A DNA stretch of 50,065 nt. Origin: Actinomycetota bacterium (GTDB lineage: Bacteria > Actinomycetota > Geothermincolia > Fen-727 > Anoxymicrobiaceae). Position 1 is the stretch's first letter. Every line of letters begins with the position of its first letter. The notes beneath the pieces are model-generated. The model was given only the letters and a program-made list of their open reading frames with translations, had not been told where the DNA came from and searched no databases. Both the position numbers and the translations under genes were made by a program. This document shows positions 42,029 to 49,996 of this stretch, in pieces. The stretch spans positions 1-50,065 of the forward strand of contig JAHIMR010000071.1 of the NCBI GenBank assembly GCA_018896525.1, read 5' to 3'.

Positions 42029-42355
42029 ATGGTAACCAGGAGAGCGCTTGTTCCGGTACTGTTCCTGATGGTGATCTTCGTTGCGACGGCGGTCCTGGCC
42101 GGGTGCGAGACCCCCATGGAAGAAGCGGTAGAGCAGGTCGAGGTAATTGAGAGGAAGGCCGATACGACGGCCCGGGAGGCCAACCTGCGGATGATAGACT
42201 CCGCGGTCCAGATGTATTACACGGAGGAAGGCGTTTACCCTTCAAATATCAGCCAACTCGTCCCGTCGTACTTCAGCGAGATACCCACCGACTCAGCGGG
42301 GGGAACGTACTACCTGGTGAAAGAAGGCGCCACCGTGAAGGCGGCGGTGAAGTAG
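42029..42355 (+). CDS. Small lipoprotein with pseudopilin-like C-terminus
   Basis: 108 residues with a signal peptide and lipobox LAGC (Cys26). A coiled segment (about 30-48) leads into REANLRMIDSAVQMYYTEEGVYPSNISQLV (written here as one motif family, residues about 49-78), similar to the soluble part of GspG-type pseudopilins (NLRxI..A...Y....G.YP....L). Type IV pilin cleavage is absent, so the pilin-like fold appears to be on a lipid anchor. GGAGGGCG precedes the ATG. Confidence 0.75.
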   Translation: MVTRRALVPVLFLMVIFVATAVLAGCETPMEEAVEQVEVIERKADTTAREANLRMIDSAVQMYYTEEGVYPSNISQLVPSYFSEIPTDSAGGTYYLVKEGATVKAAVK

Positions 42356-42381
42356 CCCGGCATCGTGGAATCCTATTCGCC

Positions 42382-42653
42382 AGCTTAGATGTTTGTCGTT
42401 TCTATTGCTCGTGTGCGCTTGCTCGCGGGTCGCCTGGATATCGTTACACCGGGCTGTATTTGAAGTTGAGCTTCCGTATGCTTGGAGTCACTGGTTCCAA
42501 ATCCAGCCCGGACCACAAGCTTAGATGTTTGTCGTTTCTATTGCTGGTGTGCGTTTGCTCGTGGACCGTTTGGACATCGTTACACCGGGCTGTATTTGAA
42601 GTTGAGCTTCCGTATGATTGGAGTCACTGGTTCCAAATCCAGCCCGGACTACG
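42382..42653. repeat. Two tandem copies of a 136-bp structured repeat
   Basis: Copy 1 is 42382-42517 and copy 2 is 42518-42653, about 90% identical. Each contains ccgggctgtatttg (42449, 42585) paired with caaatccagcccgg (42498, 42634): a 14-bp stem with one mismatch enclosing a small inner hairpin (gaag/cttc). They fill the 305-bp gap between convergent genes and lie next to the Clp gene stop. They may be terminators or a duplicated small RNA or REP unit. No ORF is supported. Confidence 0.85.
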
Positions 42654-42660
42654 CATCTGG

Positions 42661-45165
42661 TCAGAGAGTGCTGATATGAAGTTGGTCGTCATGGACGGTC
42701 ACGGTCGCGGAGGCCCCCTCCTCCAGCGTCCCGTCCAGCAGCATCCCCGAGAGTGGAGATTCCAGCTCGTTCTGTATGACCCGCCTGGCGGGGCGGGCCC
42801 CCATCGCGGGGTCGTATCCTTTGTGCGCAAGGTAGGTGATCGCTTCCGGTTGCACCTCCAGGGAGATGGATTTCTCGGAGAGCCGCCGGGCAAGCAGGCC
42901 GACCTGCCCCTTGACTATCATTTCAACCTGCTCGAACGTGAGAGGCCTGAACAGGGCCACCGCGTCCATCCGGTTTACGAACTCGGGTGAGGTCGCCGAG
43001 ATAAGCAGGGCCGTGATCTCTTCCTTTGCCTTCTCGTGGTCGGACGCGAGCCGGGGGTCGAAGAAAAGGTTCGAGCCCACGTTGGTGGTTAGTATGACGA
43101 TCGTGTTCTTGAAGTTCACCACGCTGCCCTGTCCGTCGGTCAGCCGGCCCGCGTCGGCGATCTGAAGGACGAGGTTCAGGACCCTCGGGTGTGCTTTCTC
43201 CATCTCGTCGAGCAGTACGATCGAGTAAGGCCTGAACTTCACCTTCTCGGTCAGCTGGCCGCCCTGCTCGAAGCCAACGTAGCCGGGCGGGGCGCCTATC
43301 AGCCGTGCAACCGACTCCGCTTCCACGTACTCGGACATGTCCAGCTGGATCAAGGCGGTGTCGTCGTTGAAGAGAAAGCCGGCCAGTACCCGGGCGAGCT
43401 CGGTCTTGCCGACACCGGTCGGCCCCGCGAAAATAAAGACACCGTTGGGCCGGGAAGGGTCCTTGAGACCCGCTCGGGAGCGCCTGACCACGTCGGAGAC
43501 AATTGCCACCGCCTCGTCCTGGTTGATGATTCTCTCGTGGATTATCGATTCCATGTTGAGCAGGCGCTCGCGCTCCGATTCCACCAGCTTGGTAAGTGGT
43601 ATGCCGGTCCAGGATGAGATCACCTTGGCGATGTCGTCGGCTATGACCGCCCGCGACTGTCCGGTCTCGTCGTTCTCTATCGCCACCATGCTGCATGCCT
43701 CGTCTATCAGGTCTATGGCCTTGTCGGGCAGGAACCGTTCGGTCAGGTACTGGCTGGAGAGCGTGACCGCCGCGGCGATCGACTCCTCGGAGACAACCAC
43801 CTCGTGGTGAGACTCGAACCGGCCCCTGATACCCTGCAGTATGGATATAGCCTGCTCCACGGTGGGCTCGCCTACCAGGACCGGCTGGAACCGCCGGGAC
43901 AGGGCAGCGTCCTTTTCGATGTACTTGCTGTACTCTGAAAGAGTTGTCGCCCCGATAAGGTGCAACTCACCGCGGGCAAGCGCCGGCTTGAGGATGTTGC
44001 CGGCGTCCATGCTCCCCTCGCTCGCTCCGGCTCCCACCAGGGTGTGTATCTCGTCGATGAAGAGCAAGCAGCCAGCCCCCCTGCCCTTGACCTCGTCCAC
44101 CAGGTTCTTCATGCGCTTCTCGAACTGGCCGCGCATCTCCGTTCCGGCGATCATCGCGGTGAGATCCACCTCGTAGAGCGAGGAGCCGCGCAACCGGCGG
44201 GGGACCTCGTCCCTGGCGATACTCTGGGCCAGCGCTTCCACCACCGCGGTCTTTCCCACCCCCGCCTTTCCCAGTAGCAGGGGGTTGTTCTTCTGCAGGC
44301 GGGAGAGTATCCTGACCACACGGGCGACCTCTGCCTCCCGTCCCACCACCGGCATCAACTTGCCGTTCCGGGCCATCAGTGTCAAGTCGCGGGCGTAAGC
44401 GGAGAGGGCACTTTTCTCCCGGGTCTTTGTCGCTGTCCGGCCATCGGCCCCAAGCAGCATCTCCTCCGGGGTCGCCTCGGTGATGGATGTGACGGAGCGG
44501 GACTCCCTTTCCCTCCGGCTGCCGACAAGCGATATGGTTATATCCTTTTCCAGCGCGTTGAAGTTGACTCTGCGCGCTTTCATCCAGTTGGTGGCGCTCA
44601 CCTTGTCCATCTCCAGCAGGGCCAGCACCAGGTGCTGCGGTTCGATGAAAGTGTCGGAGAGGCCCACCGCCTTGTTCTGGGCCATCTCCAGGACCGACAG
44701 GGTGTCGGGCGAGAGCTGCACCGGCTGGTTTGTGCCATCTATCTCCGACACCGACGGGGGGATTGTCGTTTGCAGGTCATCCAGGTTTACGCCGTGGCTT
44801 TTGAGTATCTCGCCGGAGGGGTTCTTCGCAAGTGACAGGATACCCACCAGGAGCGGGCCGGTCCCCACCGACTGGAGACCCAGCCCCCTGGTGACCTTCT
44901 CCGCCGTTTTCAGTACCTCCTGGGTTTCCGAGGAGAATCCGGCGAACAGGCCGTAACGCTGGGTGGGGAACTGGTGCTGGCTGAAGACTTCGGGCGACAA
45001 CTGGCTCCCGGGAGCCGCTCTGCGGGTCGCGGTCCTTTGCGGCATCACGTTGGAGAAACGGTGGGCGCACATACCGCAGAGCATTACCACCCGTTGCTCC
45101 CCGTCGGGCTTGCTCACGGTCATCCGCATCGAGGCCGGACGCTTGTGACAGTTCTCACATAACAA
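42661..45165 (-). CDS. Hsp100/Clp ATPase with N-terminal zinc finger
   Basis: An 834-residue protein starting at TTG after GAGGG. An N-terminal zinc finger (CENC at 3-6, CGMC at about 30-33) is of the McsA/ClpE type. Clp N-repeats span about 80-220. AAA1: GKAGVGKT (about 299-306), FIDEIHTLVGAG. AAA2: GPTGVGKTE (about 581-589), LLDEMEKAHP. The M-domain between AAA1 and AAA2 is nearly absent (SMVAIENDETGQSRAVIADDIAKV), and I see no hydrophobic-G-F ClpP-docking tripeptide in AAA2. So partner use is uncertain. Followed by tandem structured repeats. Confidence 0.88.
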   Translation of the reverse strand: MLCENCHKRPASMRMTVSKPDGEQRVVMLCGMCAHRFSNVMPQRTATRRAAPGSQLSPEVFSQHQFPTQRYGLFAGFSSETQEVLKTAEKVTRGLGLQSVGTGPLLVGILSLAKNPSGEILKSHGVNLDDLQTTIPPSVSEIDGTNQPVQLSPDTLSVLEMAQNKAVGLSDTFIEPQHLVLALLEMDKVSATNWMKARRVNFNALEKDITISLVGSRRERESRSVTSITEATPEEMLLGADGRTATKTREKSALSAYARDLTLMARNGKLMPVVGREAEVARVVRILSRLQKNNPLLLGKAGVGKTAVVEALAQSIARDEVPRRLRGSSLYEVDLTAMIAGTEMRGQFEKRMKNLVDEVKGRGAGCLLFIDEIHTLVGAGASEGSMDAGNILKPALARGELHLIGATTLSEYSKYIEKDAALSRRFQPVLVGEPTVEQAISILQGIRGRFESHHEVVVSEESIAAAVTLSSQYLTERFLPDKAIDLIDEACSMVAIENDETGQSRAVIADDIAKVISSWTGIPLTKLVESERERLLNMESIIHERIINQDEAVAIVSDVVRRSRAGLKDPSRPNGVFIFAGPTGVGKTELARVLAGFLFNDDTALIQLDMSEYVEAESVARLIGAPPGYVGFEQGGQLTEKVKFRPYSIVLLDEMEKAHPRVLNLVLQIADAGRLTDGQGSVVNFKNTIVILTTNVGSNLFFDPRLASDHEKAKEEITALLISATSPEFVNRMDAVALFRPLTFEQVEMIVKGQVGLLARRLSEKSISLEVQPEAITYLAHKGYDPAMGARPARRVIQNELESPLSGMLLDGTLEEGASATVTVHDDQLHISTL

Positions 45166-45174
45166 TAGTATCCC

Positions 45175-45642
45175 TCAGGATTCCCTGGCGAAGTTCATCT
45201 TCAAGTTGTCGAGCGTCCCAGAGAGCGGCTTGAGGGCATCCTCCGGCAGCGACCGGCCCAGTACTTCCAGCAAGGCGTCTATGCTGTCGATGGCGAGCTG
45301 GGCCTGCTCCATGTCGCGGTACTTCTCGTTCACTTCCTTGGGTATGCCCATCCGTTGGTAAGCGAGGCTGGAGAGGGATACTATCATGTCCAGGACCACA
45401 TCGGCGACGGTTATCTTTTCCATCGCCTCCTCGATTCTCTTGCGGAGCTCCTCGTCGGACACCTCATCGGCGGGGGCTTCCCCACCAGCGCCGCTTACGC
45501 CCCCGGCCTCCGCCGCAGGTTTGTCCGCCGCTTCCCGCTTCTGGGAACCGGGGTCGCCGTAAGGGGTCCACAGGCGCGACGAGGTCTGCTTGGCCTCATC
45601 CTTTTCCTCTTCCTGCTTATCGTTCTCACCCAAAGAAACCAC
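45175..45642 (-). CDS. DUF1844 protein
   Basis: 155 residues: an acidic/polar disordered N-terminal half, then a helical domain (ITVADVVLDMIVSLSSLAYQRMG, residues about 73-95 as a family signature, and AQLAIDSIDALLEVLGR). GTG start at 45642; a TTG three codons later is an alternative. It lies 9 nt upstream of the Clp ATPase start and is probably co-transcribed. Function of the family unknown. Confidence 0.82.
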   Translation of the reverse strand: MVSLGENDKQEEEKDEAKQTSSRLWTPYGDPGSQKREAADKPAAEAGGVSGAGGEAPADEVSDEELRKRIEEAMEKITVADVVLDMIVSLSSLAYQRMGIPKEVNEKYRDMEQAQLAIDSIDALLEVLGRSLPEDALKPLSGTLDNLKMNFARES

Positions 45643-45763
45643 CTCTTCCGGTACGTTCTCCCGGCACTAAATATAGCACAAACCGGCTGGAGGGGAAGCC
45701 ACCAGGCCGGGTGTGCAGTCCGGCGCCGCTGGTGGTAGAATGTTGATGTAAAAAGAATAGCGT

Positions 45764-46031
45764 CTGTGCAGCGGGAGCTCGTAGGAGCGGGCTGAGAGGG
45801 CGGGCGGAACCCGTCGACCGGTGGAACCTGATTTTCTGTGTCCCGTTCCATGGATACGGTTAAGCACCGAGAGCGTCGAAGCGCCGCTCCGGCAAGGCGC
45901 GCGACCGAGTCGTACTCCTGGAGTACGTCGAGGGAGCGGAACGCAGCCGGAGTGGACGGGAGCGGCGTTCGAATGCCAGCGTATCTATGGAACGGGGCAC
46001 CTAGGTAATGCTAGCGTAGGGAGTGCTACAG
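45764..46031 (+). ncRNA. TPP riboswitch (THI element) interrupted by a 163-nt insertion
   Basis: The P1 strands CTGTGCA (45764-45770) and TGCTACAG (46024-46031) pair across the insertion. P3 is GCTC-GTAG-GAGC. The conserved CTGAGA is at 45792-45797, ACCCG at about 45809-45813, and AACCTGAT at 45825-45832. After the insertion the RNA resumes with P5 CTAG-GTAATG-CTAG (46001-46014) and then CGTAGGGAG. In P4, CCT (45827-45829) can pair AGG (46018-46020). All ligand-contacting blocks known for TPP aptamers are present in order. Only the short joint between P4 and P5 is expanded by TTTCT plus element copy E. It precedes a terminator and the thi operon. Confidence 0.88.
45838..46000 (+). repeat. 163-nt structured dispersed element, copy E (inside the TPP aptamer)
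   Basis: Left arm GTGTCCCGTTCCATGGATAC and right arm GTATCTATGGAACGGGGCAC pair with only G-U exceptions. The inner CGAAGCGCCGCTCC pairs GGAGCGGCGTTCG with one bulge, and the apical GTACTCC-T-GGAGTAC forms a hairpin. The element therefore closes on itself and could extrude as one long stem from the aptamer. Confidence 0.92.
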
Positions 46032-46045
46032 GGCCGGACCTTTCA

Positions 46046-46073
46046 GCCGAGCCACCGGTGGCCCGGCTTTTTT
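46046..46073 (+). terminator. Riboswitch-controlled intrinsic terminator
   Basis: GCCGAGCCACC / GGTGGCCCGGC stem (one A-C mismatch) followed by TTTTTT (46068-46073). It lies 15 nt after the aptamer and 85 nt upstream of thi4, the expected expression platform for transcriptional attenuation by TPP. The antiterminator partner is not obvious by eye. Confidence 0.8.
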
Positions 46074-46158
46074 CAATCCACCTCCCCGGAGGGCGACAGG
46101 AGTGTCGCCCCTCAAGGTTGGAGGGGCGGGCAGCATGAGATAGAGGAGGTATGAGGAG

Positions 46159-46950
46159 ATGCCGCTTTCGGAGATCGAGATAACAAGGAGAATAGTGGAA
46201 GGGTTCAGCCGGGAGTTCCTGGACTCCCTCGAGCTCGACGTGGCGATAGTCGGGGCCGGCCCGTCCGGGTTGGTCGCGGCCTACTACCTGGCGCGCGAAG
46301 GGTTGAAGGTGAGCGTGTTCGAGAGGGACCTGTTCGTTGGGGGCGGCATGTGGGGCGGTGGCATGCTGTTCACCAGGATTGTGGTCCAGGAGGAAGCGGT
46401 CGAGATACTTGACGACTTAAGCATCAAGCTCATCGACACCGGTGACGGCTACCTGACAGGCGACCCCGTGGAGGTGGTTTCCAGGTGCACCGTGGCGGCG
46501 ATTGACGCCGGGGCAAAGGTGTGGGTGGGGATGTCGGTCGAAGACGTCATAATCAGGGAGGACGACGTTGTCACCGGGGTGGTTCTGAACTGGAGAGCGG
46601 TTGAGCTGTCCGGCATGCACGTGGACCCACTGGCGGTCAGCGCCAAGGTGGTAATCGACGCATCCGGGCACGACTGCGACATCGTGCGGACGTTCGAGCG
46701 CAAGGTCCCGGGCTGCCGCATCGAGACCGCCGGAGGGGCGGTAGTGGGGGAGAAGCCGATGTGGGCCGAGGTAGGCGAGAAAGAGATAGTCGACAATACC
46801 CGCGAGGTCTACCCCGGCATGATGGTCTGCGGCATGGCGGCCAACGCCGCCTTCGGCTCGCCCCGCATGGGAGCCATCTTCGGGGGTATGTTCCTGTCCG
46901 GGAGGAAGGCCGCCGGGCTCGCCGTACGCAAGGTGCGCGGTGAGGCCTGA
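46159..46950 (+). CDS. thi4: Thi4-family thiamine thiazole synthase (likely sulfide-dependent)
   Basis: A 263-residue flavoprotein-like enzyme with N-terminal IVGAGPSGLVAAYYLA (about 30-45), GGMWGGGML (about 62-70) and the C-terminal GMAANAAFGSPRMGAIFGGM (about 231-250). It makes the thiazole moiety from NAD and glycine. The region corresponding to the sacrificial Cys of yeast Thi4 (after DASGHD) lacks a Cys at the aligned place, so the protein probably uses free sulfide like archaeal enzymes. This replaces the ThiG/ThiH/ThiS route. First gene of the riboswitch operon, with GGAGG upstream. Confidence 0.88.
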   Translation: MPLSEIEITRRIVEGFSREFLDSLELDVAIVGAGPSGLVAAYYLAREGLKVSVFERDLFVGGGMWGGGMLFTRIVVQEEAVEILDDLSIKLIDTGDGYLTGDPVEVVSRCTVAAIDAGAKVWVGMSVEDVIIREDDVVTGVVLNWRAVELSGMHVDPLAVSAKVVIDASGHDCDIVRTFERKVPGCRIETAGGAVVGEKPMWAEVGEKEIVDNTREVYPGMMVCGMAANAAFGSPRMGAIFGGMFLSGRKAAGLAVRKVRGEA

Positions 46951-46990
46951 CGGCGGTAGATGGGGGAGACCCAGAGGGGGCGGAGGCGCG

Positions 46991-47650
46991 TTGACTGAGC
47001 AGAGAGGGCCCGGCCGGGTGGGACTTATGAGGATGATGGTGATAACGTCACGCGACGCTAAACGCGGCCGCGGGCATGAGGACGTGGCGCGGGCGGCGCT
47101 TGACGCCGGCTGCCGGGCCGTGCAGTTGCGCGACAAGAGGATGTCCGACCGTGACTTCGCGGAAGTGGCGCTCCGGATAAGGGGGGCATGCCGGGAGCGG
47201 GGAGCGTTGTTCCTGGTAAACGACAGGGTTGACGTGGCCTGCGCGGTGCACTCCGACGGGGTGCACCTCGGGGTTGATGATATCGACGTGGCTATCGCCC
47301 GGAAGCTGTTGCCCCCCGGCTCCCTGGTGGGTTTCTCGCCCGAGAGCGTTTCCGGGGCGGGGGAGGCGGTCAGGAGCGGGGCCGACTACCTGGGGGTGGG
47401 ACCGGTGTTCCGTTCTCCGTCAAAGGCGGACGCCGGGGAGCCGATAGGAGTTGACGGGCTTTCCGCGTACTGCCGGGAGGGGCTCGCGCCGGTAATAGGG
47501 GTGGGGGGAATAAACGCGTCCAACGCGGCCGGTGTGCTGGAGGCGGGCGCGGCGGGGGCCGCGGTGGGTTCGGCGGTCGCCCGGGCGAACGACATGGAGG
47601 CCGCGGCGCGCGAGGTACTGGAAAGCCTCGACCCAGCTGCGGTTACGTGA
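46991..47650 (+). CDS. thiE: Thiamine-phosphate synthase ThiE
   Basis: From the TTG at 46991 (GGAGG upstream) 219 residues; a later ATG at 47030 is possible. TIM-barrel motifs: VQLRDKRMSDRD (pyrimidine-PP site), LVNDRVDVACAV, GVHLGVDD, DYLGVGPVFRSPSKAD and GVGGINASNAAGVL. It couples HMP-PP with thiazole phosphate. 40 nt after thi4. Confidence 0.9.
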   Translation: MTEQRGPGRVGLMRMMVITSRDAKRGRGHEDVARAALDAGCRAVQLRDKRMSDRDFAEVALRIRGACRERGALFLVNDRVDVACAVHSDGVHLGVDDIDVAIARKLLPPGSLVGFSPESVSGAGEAVRSGADYLGVGPVFRSPSKADAGEPIGVDGLSAYCREGLAPVIGVGGINASNAAGVLEAGAAGAAVGSAVARANDMEAAAREVLESLDPAAVT

Positions 47651-47671
47651 TAGGAACCGGGGGTACTCAAG

Positions 47672-48991
47672 ATGGGTGAACGGCGTACGTTGATAGAGAG
47701 GCTAAAGCGGGGCGATATTCCCGATGTGCTACGGCGGGCGGCGGAGGGCGAGCCGCTGGATGTAGAGGAGGTCGCCGGCGAGATAGTCGAAGGGACCGCG
47801 GTGTTCACATTGAACTCGCTCAGGGAGTTATCCCGCCCCTGCGTTATCGGAAAAGGGCTTCGCACCAAGGTGAACGCCAACATAGGCACGTCGATGGACT
47901 CCGCCGATACCGAGGTAGAGCTCGATAAGCTAAACACCGCCGTCGAGGCGGGCGCGGATACGGTGATGGATCTCTCCACCGGCGGCGACATCGACGGGGT
48001 AAGGCGGAAGATAATGGCCGAGAGTGCGGTACCGGTGGGTACCGTGCCGATATACCAGGCGGCTATCGAGTCACAGGACAGACACGGCAGCATCGTCGAG
48101 ATGACGTCTGACGAGATGTTCGGGGCAATAGAGCGGCATGCCGCTGACGGGGTTGATTTTGTCACCGTGCACTGTGGGGTTACCACCCGGGCGCTGGAAT
48201 GCCTTGAGGCATGCGGGAGGATAGCCGACATCGTGAGCCGCGGAGGTGCTTTCCTGTCCGGGTGGATACTGTTCAACGAGAAGGAGAACCCACTGTACGC
48301 CGACTTCGACCGGCTGCTGGACATCGCCGTTCGCTACGACCTGACATTGAGCCTGGGGGACGGGTTCCGCCCGGGGGCGGTCGCCGACGCGACCGATGAC
48401 GCCCAGGTCCAGGAGCTTCTCGTGCTGGGGGAACTGGTGTCCCGCTGCCGGGAGGCGGGGGTCCAGGCGATGGTGGAGGGCCCCGGGCATATCCCGGTGG
48501 GACAGGTGGCCCTTAACGTCGAGATGGCCAAGCGTATCTGTCGGGGAGCGCCGTTCTATGTGCTGGGCCCGCTGGTGACCGACATTGCCCCCGGCTACGA
48601 CCACCTGGTTGCCAGCATGGGAGGTGCCCTGGCGGCGGCCTCCGGCGCGGATTACCTGTGCTACGTGACCCCCAGAGAGCACCTGGGGCTGCCCGGGGTG
48701 GAGGACGTCCGGGAGGGCGTGGTGGTGACCAGGATAGCGGCGCACGCCGGTGACCTTGCCAAGAACCCGGAGTTCTTCATGGAGTGGGACAACCGCATGT
48801 CCCGTGCCCGCAAGGCGCTCAAGTGGGACGATCAGGTGGAGCTGGCGATAGACCCGAAGCGGGCCGGTGCCATACTCTCGGAGTGCGGTGTGGAGGAGGA
48901 CAGCGGCTGTACCATGTGCGGCGAGTTCTGCGCGATAAAGTTCATTGATAAGTACCTGGGCGTCAAGAGGGAAAGACACGAGACGCATTAG
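47672..48991 (+). CDS. thiC: Phosphomethylpyrimidine synthase ThiC
   Basis: 439 residues, a radical SAM enzyme that converts AIR to HMP-P. KVNANIGTSMDSAD (about 65-78) and MDLSTGGDID are family motifs. The C-terminal cluster motif CTMCGEFCA (CX2CX4C, about 418-426) is present. This is the short bacterial/archaeal form without the N-terminal extension. GGGGGTACTCAAG lies upstream of the ATG, 21 nt after thiE. Confidence 0.94.
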   Translation: MGERRTLIERLKRGDIPDVLRRAAEGEPLDVEEVAGEIVEGTAVFTLNSLRELSRPCVIGKGLRTKVNANIGTSMDSADTEVELDKLNTAVEAGADTVMDLSTGGDIDGVRRKIMAESAVPVGTVPIYQAAIESQDRHGSIVEMTSDEMFGAIERHAADGVDFVTVHCGVTTRALECLEACGRIADIVSRGGAFLSGWILFNEKENPLYADFDRLLDIAVRYDLTLSLGDGFRPGAVADATDDAQVQELLVLGELVSRCREAGVQAMVEGPGHIPVGQVALNVEMAKRICRGAPFYVLGPLVTDIAPGYDHLVASMGGALAAASGADYLCYVTPREHLGLPGVEDVREGVVVTRIAAHAGDLAKNPEFFMEWDNRMSRARKALKWDDQVELAIDPKRAGAILSECGVEEDSGCTMCGEFCAIKFIDKYLGVKRERHETH

Positions 48992-49003
48992 GGGGGAAGA
49001 GGT

Positions 49004-49996
49004 TTGCGCCAACCGATGAACGAACGGGAAACCGTGAGGTTTGTCCGGGAGATACTGGGCTCTCCCGGACCCGACGTCCTGGTTCCTATCGGTGATGACT
49101 CGACCGAGTTCCGGTTTCCGTCGCCCGACGTACTCCTGACGGTTGATTCGCTGTACGAGGGTGTGCACTTCGACCTGGACATCTGTGGCCTTTCGGACGT
49201 GGGGTACAGGGCCGCCACCGCCGGCATCAGCGATATAGCGGCTATGGGGGGAGAGCCGTTGTGTGCCCTTCTGTCAATCGCCTTCAGCCGGGCGCCGACC
49301 AGGGCCGAGGTCCTGGAGTTGCTGGGGGGGGTCCGGGAGGTTACGGTCGTAAACGGGTGCGAACTGGTGGGGGGCGACGTCTGCCGCTCGCCCGGTGGCC
49401 TGGCCTTGACGGTAACGGTGGCAGGCAGCCCCCCGGAGGGCGGCCCGGTGCTCCGGGGCGGCGCGCGCGAGGGTGACCTGGTGGGGATGACCGGATACGC
49501 CGGAGACTCAGCCGCCGGGCTCTTCATCCTGCAACGTGGGGATGGCGACGCCGGGGAGAGGTTCCCCGGCCTCGTAGGCGCCCACTTGAGACCGAAACCG
49601 AGGGTACTTGCCGGGAAAATCCTGGCGGGGACCGGGGTAACCGCCATGGAGGACGTAAGCGACGGCATTGCCCCGGATATCTGCGACATCTGCTCCGAGA
49701 GCGGGCTCGGATGCGAGATACAGGCGGATCTCATCCCCTTGAGCGACAAGCTCAGGGAACTGGCGGCGGAGACCTCTGTCGACCCGTTGAGGTGGGCACT
49801 TTCGGGGGGGGAGGATTACGAGCTCCTTTTCACCGCGCCCCCGGGGCGCTTCGAGGGAATCCTTGAAACGCTGAGAAGGTTGGAGATACCGGCCTCACGC
49901 ATAGGGGTGATGGTAGCGGGGGAGGAGTGCCGCATGGTAATCGCGGAGGGGGAGACGGTCAAGCTGGAGGGGATGGGTTATGAACACTTCGCCTGA
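49004..49996 (+). CDS. thiL: Thiamine-monophosphate kinase ThiL
   Basis: 330 residues starting at TTG (an ATG at 49016 is an alternative). Nucleotide and metal motifs: PIGDDSTEF (about 24-32), LTVDSLYEGVHF (about 45-56), SDIAAMGGEP and DVSDGIAPD (about 218-226). It makes TPP from TMP. 12 nt after thiC and overlapping thiD. Confidence 0.92.
   Translation: MRQPMNERETVRFVREILGSPGPDVLVPIGDDSTEFRFPSPDVLLTVDSLYEGVHFDLDICGLSDVGYRAATAGISDIAAMGGEPLCALLSIAFSRAPTRAEVLELLGGVREVTVVNGCELVGGDVCRSPGGLALTVTVAGSPPEGGPVLRGGAREGDLVGMTGYAGDSAAGLFILQRGDGDAGERFPGLVGAHLRPKPRVLAGKILAGTGVTAMEDVSDGIAPDICDICSESGLGCEIQADLIPLSDKLRELAAETSVDPLRWALSGGEDYELLFTAPPGRFEGILETLRRLEIPASRIGVMVAGEECRMVIAEGETVKLEGMGYEHFA

Noticed and set aside
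23711-46000. 163-nt element as a tRNA-like or group I/II intron RNA
   Set aside because: A TTCGAAT string recalls a T-loop but no cloverleaf forms. It is too short for a known intron, and no intron core motifs or splice signals are recognised.
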